Shown here piece by piece: positions 6,827-10,607 of a DNA stretch of 10,607 bases; position 1 is the stretch's first letter; every line of letters starts with the position of its first letter. The translations under genes and the position numbers were made by a program. This stretch comes from Dehalococcoidia bacterium SM23_28_2 (GTDB taxonomy: Bacteria > Chloroflexota > Dehalococcoidia > SM23-28-2). The notes beneath the pieces were generated by a model. It saw only the letters and a program-made list of their open reading frames with translations, was not told where the DNA came from and made no database searches. The stretch spans positions 1-10,607 of the forward strand of contig LJUA01000056.1 of NCBI GenBank assembly GCA_001303545.1, given 5' to 3'.

Positions 6827-7312
6827 CTAGCGGAGCATTAGCCAGTACCTAACGCCATCCACTTCCTCGAACCCCAACCGCTCGTACAGACGGCGGGCAC
6901 GGGTGTTGTCCCGTCGCGTGCCAAGCTCCACCCGAACGCAGCCGCTCCTGCGGGCGTAGTCCACGGCCTCTCGCATCAACTTGGCCCCTATGCCCTGGCG
7001 GCGGTGCTGCTCCAGGACGAAGACGTCATCGAGATAGCCGAAGCACCCTGCCTCCTGGGTGGTGAGCACAACAGCGAGCGATAGCATGCCGCACAGCTCG
7101 TCCTCAACCGCGGCGACGAACAGCCTGAAGGGCGAGGCGGGCATCAGGGAGTCGTCGAACAGCTTCGCCAGCCGGGCGGCGGGCGGCCTCTCCTCACCCA
7201 GCTCCCGATACAGGGCCTCGGTCAGAAAGAAGAAGGCCTCCCTGTCCCCGGCAACCGCCGGTCGAACCTTAACCTGCGGCTCCGCCCGCTTGGCCAACCT
7301 TCTGCCAAACAT
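6827..7312 (-). CDS. GNAT family N-acetyltransferase
   Basis: Acetyl-CoA-dependent acetyltransferase of about 161 aa with a single GNAT domain. The fold starts at VRPAVAGD. The acetyl-CoA-binding motif A is clear: YLDDVFVLEQHRRQGIGAKL (RRxGIG type), then ELGTRRDNTRARRLYERLGF, which forms the C-terminal helix and the usual end of the domain. The substrate is not evident; the pattern is shared by RimI-like protein acetylases and small-molecule acetylases. The start is uncertain: an in-frame GTG at 7348 gives 173 aa, and neither start has a good SD; the ATG at 7312 is preferred because the extra residues are not part of the fold. It is the middle gene of a minus-strand run between the ThDP enzyme and MurE, with short gaps on both sides. 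Confidence 0.85.
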   Translation of the reverse strand: MFGRRLAKRAEPQVKVRPAVAGDREAFFFLTEALYRELGEERPPAARLAKLFDDSLMPASPFRLFVAAVEDELCGMLSLAVVLTTQEAGCFGYLDDVFVLEQHRRQGIGAKLMREAVDYARRSGCVRVELGTRRDNTRARRLYERLGFEEVDGVRYWLMLR

Positions 7313-7380
7313 ATGGCTCGCTCGCAATCTAGCGCCGACGCAGACCACAGCTCGCCGCTGCGGCCTGCAGCGACGCGATC

Positions 7381-9060
7381 CTAGGTGGCCGTCGACAGCA
7401 TAGCGCTGGTCATCGCCGCCCCGCCGATGGTGGCCGGCGAGACGACATCGGGGTCGATAAGCACGTTCAGACAGGTCGGCTTCCCGCTGCGGAAGGCCCG
7501 CTCCAGGGCCGGCACGATATCGGCGGGCTTCTCCACCAGCTCGCCGCAGGCCCCCAAGCCCTCAGCCGCCTTCTCGTAGTGCACCAGGCCCAGCTCAGTG
7601 GCCACCGTCTTTCCCTTGCCGAGGGCCATCTCCTGGCCGTGCTTGCACATGCCCCAGGCCTTGTCGTTGAACACCACCACCACGATCGGCAGGTTGTGCT
7701 TGGCGGCGGTATGGAACTCCGCCAGGTTGAGCCCCAGCGACCCGTCGCCGGTGGACACCAGCACCCTCTTCTCGGGGAAGGCCAGCTTGGCCGCCATGCC
7801 GAAGCTGAGCCCGACCCCCAGGCAGCCCAGGTAGCCATGCGATAGCCAGTGCCCCGGCCTCTTCACTACAGCGGCGCTGTTCATCCAGTCCCAGGCCTCG
7901 CCGCCGTCGGCGACGATGATCGCATCGTCGTCCAGGAAGCCGGCGACATCGCTGGCCAGCCGGAAGGGATGGATCGGCGGCTCGTCGGACGCCATGGCCT
8001 GGGCGAATGCCTCCCGGCGAGCGCGGCGAGAGCCGTCCAGTACCTGCAGCCAGGCGTCTCGCTGTGGCCAGCGGCGCCGACGCGCTTCGTTCAGCAGCTG
8101 GCGAAGCACCTGGCGACAGTCGCCCACGATGCCCAGTTGCACATCGCGGTTGCGGCCGATCTCCTCGCCCTCGATGTCCACCTGGATCACCTGGGCATCG
8201 GCCGGAATGAGAGAGAAGTAGCGGCCGCCGCTGAACAGCCCAAGGCGAGTGCCTAAGACCAGCACCACGTCCGGTCGGGCGGCCGACAAGGTCACGAAGT
8301 CCCCGAACCCCAGGGGCGTGTCCTCCGGTACACAACCCCTGGACTTGTTGTTGGTGAGCACCGGAATCTGGGCCAGCTCGGCGAGTTCCCGCAGCTCGTC
8401 CGCCGCCTGAGCGAACCAGACGCCTCCTCCGGCCATGATCACCGGCCGCTCGGCGCCTGCCAGCAGGTCGACCGCCCTGGCGATGGCCTCGGGCTGAGCG
8501 GCCGGCGGCACCTTCGGTCGGTACTCCCGGGGGAAGAGCACCTTCTGCTCCTCCACGCGGGCAGCGATCACGTCCAGGGGGATGTCCAGATAGACGGGGC
8601 CCGGCCGGCCGGTCGTGGCCTGGCGCAGAGCCATGGCGGTGAACTCGGCGATGCGCTGGGGGCGGGTGATGGTGTAGGCCCACTTGGTGATCGGCCTCAT
8701 GATCTCCACCTGAGGAAGCGACTGCTGAGTCATGGTCTCGTCCTCGGCGAAAGCGCTGCGCCCACCGATGACCAGCATGGGGATGGCATCCACATAGGCG
8801 TTGGCCACAGCGGTGACCACGTCGGTGACGCCGGGCCCGGCGGTGACCGCTGCCACCCCAGGGCGCCCGGTCACCCGCGCCCAGCCGTCGGCCATGTGCC
8901 CCGCCGCCTGCTCGTGACGGGTGTCGATGATGCGAAAACCGTGTTCGTCGGCGGCGGTCAGTATCGGGTCGACGTGCTCGCCGGGGAGGGTGAACATCTC
9001 GCGGATGCCCTCCTGCTCGAGGATGCGGATCACCATCTCGCCGCCGTGAATCGTCGCCAT
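7381..9060 (-). CDS. ThDP-dependent carboligase/lyase, benzaldehyde-lyase-like
   Basis: Thiamine-diphosphate enzyme of the acetolactate synthase superfamily, 559 aa. The ATG at 9060 has GGGGAGGAG just upstream and gives the canonical opening GGEMVIRILEQEG; the frame extends to 9129 but those 23 residues are unlike the family. Domains: Pyr about 1-170, central about 190-330, PP about 360-559. Compared from memory with Pseudomonas benzaldehyde lyase (563 aa), the resemblance runs throughout: IIDTRHE, VTAGPG, ITKWA, AQVIQVD, HPF, HGYLG. The residues assigned to catalysis there are present: His29 in LPGEH, ThDP-activating Glu50 in RHEQ, and Gln113. The ThDP/Mg motif GDGS is at 438-441 with the distal Asn at 465. 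Acyloin (alpha-hydroxyketone) formation or cleavage is a better guess than branched-chain amino acid synthesis, but the substrate is unknown. Codons 3-31 are the source of the 84-bp repeat found in the neighbouring dehydrogenase. Confidence 0.9.
   Translation of the reverse strand: MATIHGGEMVIRILEQEGIREMFTLPGEHVDPILTAADEHGFRIIDTRHEQAAGHMADGWARVTGRPGVAAVTAGPGVTDVVTAVANAYVDAIPMLVIGGRSAFAEDETMTQQSLPQVEIMRPITKWAYTITRPQRIAEFTAMALRQATTGRPGPVYLDIPLDVIAARVEEQKVLFPREYRPKVPPAAQPEAIARAVDLLAGAERPVIMAGGGVWFAQAADELRELAELAQIPVLTNNKSRGCVPEDTPLGFGDFVTLSAARPDVVLVLGTRLGLFSGGRYFSLIPADAQVIQVDIEGEEIGRNRDVQLGIVGDCRQVLRQLLNEARRRRWPQRDAWLQVLDGSRRARREAFAQAMASDEPPIHPFRLASDVAGFLDDDAIIVADGGEAWDWMNSAAVVKRPGHWLSHGYLGCLGVGLSFGMAAKLAFPEKRVLVSTGDGSLGLNLAEFHTAAKHNLPIVVVVFNDKAWGMCKHGQEMALGKGKTVATELGLVHYEKAAEGLGACGELVEKPADIVPALERAFRSGKPTCLNVLIDPDVVSPATIGGAAMTSAMLSTAT
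8970..9053. repeat. 84-bp exact direct repeat, donor copy
   Basis: Identical over 84 bases to 9699-9782, same orientation, offset 729 bp. Here the minus strand encodes residues 3-31 of the ThDP enzyme, including conserved GGE and LPGEH positions, so this copy is the native one. Similarity stops sharply at both ends. Confidence 0.97.
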
Positions 9061-9100
9061 ATCTCTCCTCCCCTGGAGACCCTCTCTGCCCATCGCTGGC

Positions 9101-9128
9101 TTGTTCAGGATGCGGCAGGCATTATACA
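9101..9128 (+). promoter_or_regulatory. Putative promoter for the alcohol dehydrogenase
   Basis: TTGTTC (9101-9106) and TATACA (9123-9128) are 16 bp apart, giving a leader of about 37 nt to the TTG at 9172. The -35 is weak. Confidence 0.38.
9121..9126 (-). promoter_or_regulatory. Putative -10 element for the ThDP enzyme run
   Basis: The minus strand reads a perfect TATAAT, overlapping the plus-strand -10 candidate. Initiation near 9114 would give a leader of about 54 nt to the ATG at 9060. No good -35 is seen. The two divergent promoters would compete for polymerase. Confidence 0.45.
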
Positions 9129-9171
9129 CTGACTACCAATCGGAGGGCGAGTTCAAGGGAGAGACAGATCG

Positions 9172-10173
9172 TTGAAGGCGCTGGTGTACCGCGGCCAACA
9201 GGGGCTGGTGGTGGAGGAGGTGGCCGACCCTGAGCCTGCCGCGGAAGAGGTCCTGGTGAAGGTCCGCTACTGCGGCATCTGCGGCAGCGACGTCAGTCTC
9301 TTCGCCAAGGGGGTCTTCTTCCTGGGCACTACCCCCGGCCATGAGGTGTCAGGCGAGGTGGTCAGCCTCGGCTCCGACGTCAGCGGCTGGCAGCCCGGCG
9401 ACCGGGTGGTGGTCGAGCCCAGCAAGACCTGCGGCCAGTGCGAGTACTGCCTCGCCGGCCGGCCTGAGCTCTGCCTCCAGCCCGAGGGGTTTGGCATGGG
9501 CATCCGCCGGGGGGCGTTCGCCCAGTTCCTCACCTGCCACCACAGCACCCTCCTGCGTGTGCCACCGGGCCTCGACCTGGCCCACGCCGCCCTCGCCGAG
9601 CCGCTGTCTGTGGCCGTGCACGCCGTGGACGTATCGGGGATCGAGGCCGGTCAGGCGGCCGTGGTCACCGGAGCGGGGCCCATCGGCCTTATGATGGCCG
9701 ACGTGCTCGCCGGGGAGGGTGAACATCTCGCGGATGCCCTCCTGCTCGAGGATGCGGATCACCATCTCGCCGCCGTGAATCGCGACCCCAGCGCCGCCAG
9801 CCTGGCCGACCTGGTGCGGTCGGAGGCCGGCCTGGGCGTGCACGCTGTGTTCGAGTGCACGGGGGTGCCGGAGGCCGCCAACCCTGCCCTGGGGCTCCTG
9901 CGACCCGGCGGCATCATGCTGGTGGTGGGCCATAGCGAGAAGCCATACACCATGTCCAGCCTGATGGTGATGGCCCGTGAGCTACGCATCGAGGGTGTGT
10001 TTGGCGGCGGCGGTCGCTTCCCCGCCGCCCTCGACCTGCTGGCCGCCGGCAAGGTGCGCTCCCAGGAGATCATCACCCGCATCGCCCCCCTGGCAGAGAC
10101 GGAGGCCTGCCTGCGCGAGCTAAACGACGCCCGCAACCACGGCAAGGTGCTCATCGACCCCTGGGCGACCTAG
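9172..10173 (+). CDS. Zn-dependent medium-chain alcohol dehydrogenase, chimeric in the cofactor domain
   Basis: Medium-chain dehydrogenase/reductase of the threonine/butanediol/sorbitol dehydrogenase type, 333 aa, TTG start with GGGAGAG about 10 nt upstream. Catalytic zinc site: Cys37 in CGICGSD, GHE at 56-58, Glu143 in AEP. Structural zinc: Cys87, 90, 93 and 101. The Rossmann motif GAGPIG is at 167-172. Residues 177-203 are encoded by the 84-bp repeat and read in the opposite sense to the ThDP-enzyme coding. In relatives this stretch holds the second beta strand with its acidic ribose-binding residue and the following helix (typically hydrophobic strand, Glu/Asp, then an Arg-rich helix ending in LGAD). 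These are absent, and the protein is about 10 residues short. The frame is kept because 84 is a multiple of 3. From DPSAASL (205 on) the family pattern resumes (VFECTG, RPGG, HGKVLIDP). Activity is doubtful unless the replacement is an assembly artefact. Confidence 0.88.
   Translation: MKALVYRGQQGLVVEEVADPEPAAEEVLVKVRYCGICGSDVSLFAKGVFFLGTTPGHEVSGEVVSLGSDVSGWQPGDRVVVEPSKTCGQCEYCLAGRPELCLQPEGFGMGIRRGAFAQFLTCHHSTLLRVPPGLDLAHAALAEPLSVAVHAVDVSGIEAGQAAVVTGAGPIGLMMADVLAGEGEHLADALLLEDADHHLAAVNRDPSAASLADLVRSEAGLGVHAVFECTGVPEAANPALGLLRPGGIMLVVGHSEKPYTMSSLMVMARELRIEGVFGGGGRFPAALDLLAAGKVRSQEIITRIAPLAETEACLRELNDARNHGKVLIDPWAT
9699..9782. repeat. 84-bp exact direct repeat, copy inside the dehydrogenase
   Basis: Second copy of 8970-9053, lying in the plus-strand dehydrogenase gene in frame from codon 177. 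Flanks are unrelated to those of the first copy (8969 t against 9698 c; 9054 t against 9783 c), so the boundaries are clean. Confidence 0.97.
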
Positions 10174-10220
10174 CGGGGGTAGAGCGACGGCAGCCAGCTT
10201 TGGGATGCAGGTCGGTTAGT

Positions 10221-10493
10221 CTACCTTGTCTCCGAGCAGACGCACTGGAGAGGTTGAGCATCCCGCCACGCCATCAACTCGTCAACGCTCTCTTGGGGCT
10301 GCCCTGCTGACTCAAGGTCTATCGTCGCCTGGATAGTGCCGGCGATCGTGAAGTTGCCACCGTCGTCGAGGGGGAAGTTGCTGACCTCCGTTCGGATCGG
10401 GTAGGCAAAGGCCAAGAGCGAGACGCCGGCGGCTACGACGGCTCCGACGAGAGCACCAAGGAGTGCAGCGAGGGCAAGTCTCATCATCATCAT
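10221..10493 (-). CDS. Small membrane-anchored or secreted protein, unknown function
   Basis: 90-aa protein not recognised. It starts with four consecutive Met codons; the first (10493) has GGAGGTG 7 nt upstream, so the in-frame GTG at 10517, which would place the SD inside the gene, is rejected. Residues about 4-30 form one long Ala/Leu/Val/Gly-rich hydrophobic segment, either an uncleaved anchor or a signal peptide. The rest is polar and presumably outside the membrane, with a hydrophobic/Thr-rich patch (NFTIAGTIQATIDLES) and two Cys near the C-terminus (CVC). It has its own promoter-like elements and converges on the dehydrogenase with a 47-bp gap holding no clear terminator. Confidence 0.68.
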   Translation of the reverse strand: MMMMRLALAALLGALVGAVVAAGVSLLAFAYPIRTEVSNFPLDDGGNFTIAGTIQATIDLESAGQPQESVDELMAWRDAQPLQCVCSETR

Positions 10494-10521
10494 AGGGCCA
10501 CCTCCAGCTGGATTCACGGAG

Positions 10522-10549
10522 ATTCTACCAGGGCACGCTGGCGGCGCAA
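10522..10549 (-). promoter_or_regulatory. Putative promoter for the small membrane protein
   Basis: Minus-strand TTGCGC (10549-10544) and TAGAAT (10527-10522), 16 bp apart, the same -10 hexamer as the candidate hisZ promoter. Start expected near 10515, about 22 nt before the ATG at 10493. Confidence 0.4.
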
Positions 10550-10607
10550 CATGGCCCCAGGGAGCAGCGGCGGGGCCGCCGTCTCCCAGTGCTACCTGGC
10601 GTCGGCT
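10550..10607. other. Window end, no gene assigned
   Basis: A plus-strand frame opens with ATG at 10551 and runs to the window end (MAPGSSGGAAVS...), but it lacks an SD and is too short to judge. Nothing else is seen here. Confidence 0.3.

Noticed and set aside
7356..7372. 6-bp hairpin between the ThDP enzyme and GNAT genes
   Set aside because: Short stem without a T-tract on either strand; not a convincing terminator.
7595..8683. 362-codon minus-strand frame inside the ThDP-enzyme gene
   Set aside because: Gly/Arg-rich low-complexity product in an alternative frame; the ThDP frame carries all family motifs.
8896..9132. Plus-strand open frame sharing a 28-residue stretch with the dehydrogenase
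   Set aside because: It is the antisense of the ThDP-enzyme start; the shared peptide results from the 84-bp DNA repeat, not from a second gene.
8970..9782. Composite transposon or target-site duplication bounded by the 84-bp repeats
   Set aside because: No transposase, inverted ends or target duplication; the interval holds the starts of two divergent housekeeping-type genes, and one repeat is native coding sequence.
1..10607. CRISPR array, tRNA or rRNA genes, phage or toxin-antitoxin modules
   Set aside because: No spaced repeat array, cloverleaf, rRNA core segment or recognisable phage or toxin protein was seen on either strand.

Overview
The window is GC-rich bacterial DNA, densely coded on both strands with short gaps. 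The gene set (HisG/HisZ-type histidine genes, a membrane protease paired with a slipin, a biotin ligase without a DNA-binding domain, an isolated MurE-like ligase) suggests a Chloroflexota-like or related environmental bacterium. That assignment is inference; there is no rRNA or other marker here. Several genes start at GTG or TTG or lack a clear Shine-Dalgarno (SD) sequence.

Layout. Minus strand 1-1947: hisZ followed by an overlapping, window-truncated hisG-family gene whose PRPP loop looks degenerate. Plus strand 2063-4231: a two-gene operon of NfeD-type membrane serine protease and slipin/stomatin, divergent from hisZ. Minus strand 4261-5037: biotin-protein ligase, convergent with the slipin. 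At 5069-5247, between birA and murE, lies a compact minus-strand unit: a promoter with a palindrome in its spacer, an exceptionally strong SD, a 24-codon open frame, a small hairpin and an intrinsic terminator. Minus strand 5279-9060: a run of three genes, benzaldehyde-lyase-like ThDP enzyme, then GNAT acetyltransferase, then MurE-like ligase. Plus strand 9172-10173: a zinc-dependent medium-chain alcohol dehydrogenase divergent from the ThDP enzyme. Minus strand 10221-10493: a small membrane-anchored protein of unknown function.

The most striking feature is an exact 84-bp direct repeat. Bases 8970-9053 encode, on the minus strand, the conserved N-terminus of the ThDP enzyme. The same 84 bases recur at 9699-9782 inside the divergent alcohol dehydrogenase, in frame, where the second half of the NAD(P)-binding motif should be. 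The dehydrogenase is therefore a chimera: its zinc ligands and GxGxxG are intact, but the strand and helix after them are replaced by reverse-sense ThDP-enzyme sequence. This is either a natural non-reciprocal copy event or an assembly error; the window alone cannot decide.

The ThDP enzyme keeps the residues known from benzaldehyde lyase (His29, Glu50, Gln113), so acyloin chemistry paired with an alcohol/acyloin dehydrogenase is a reasonable guess for the divergent pair.
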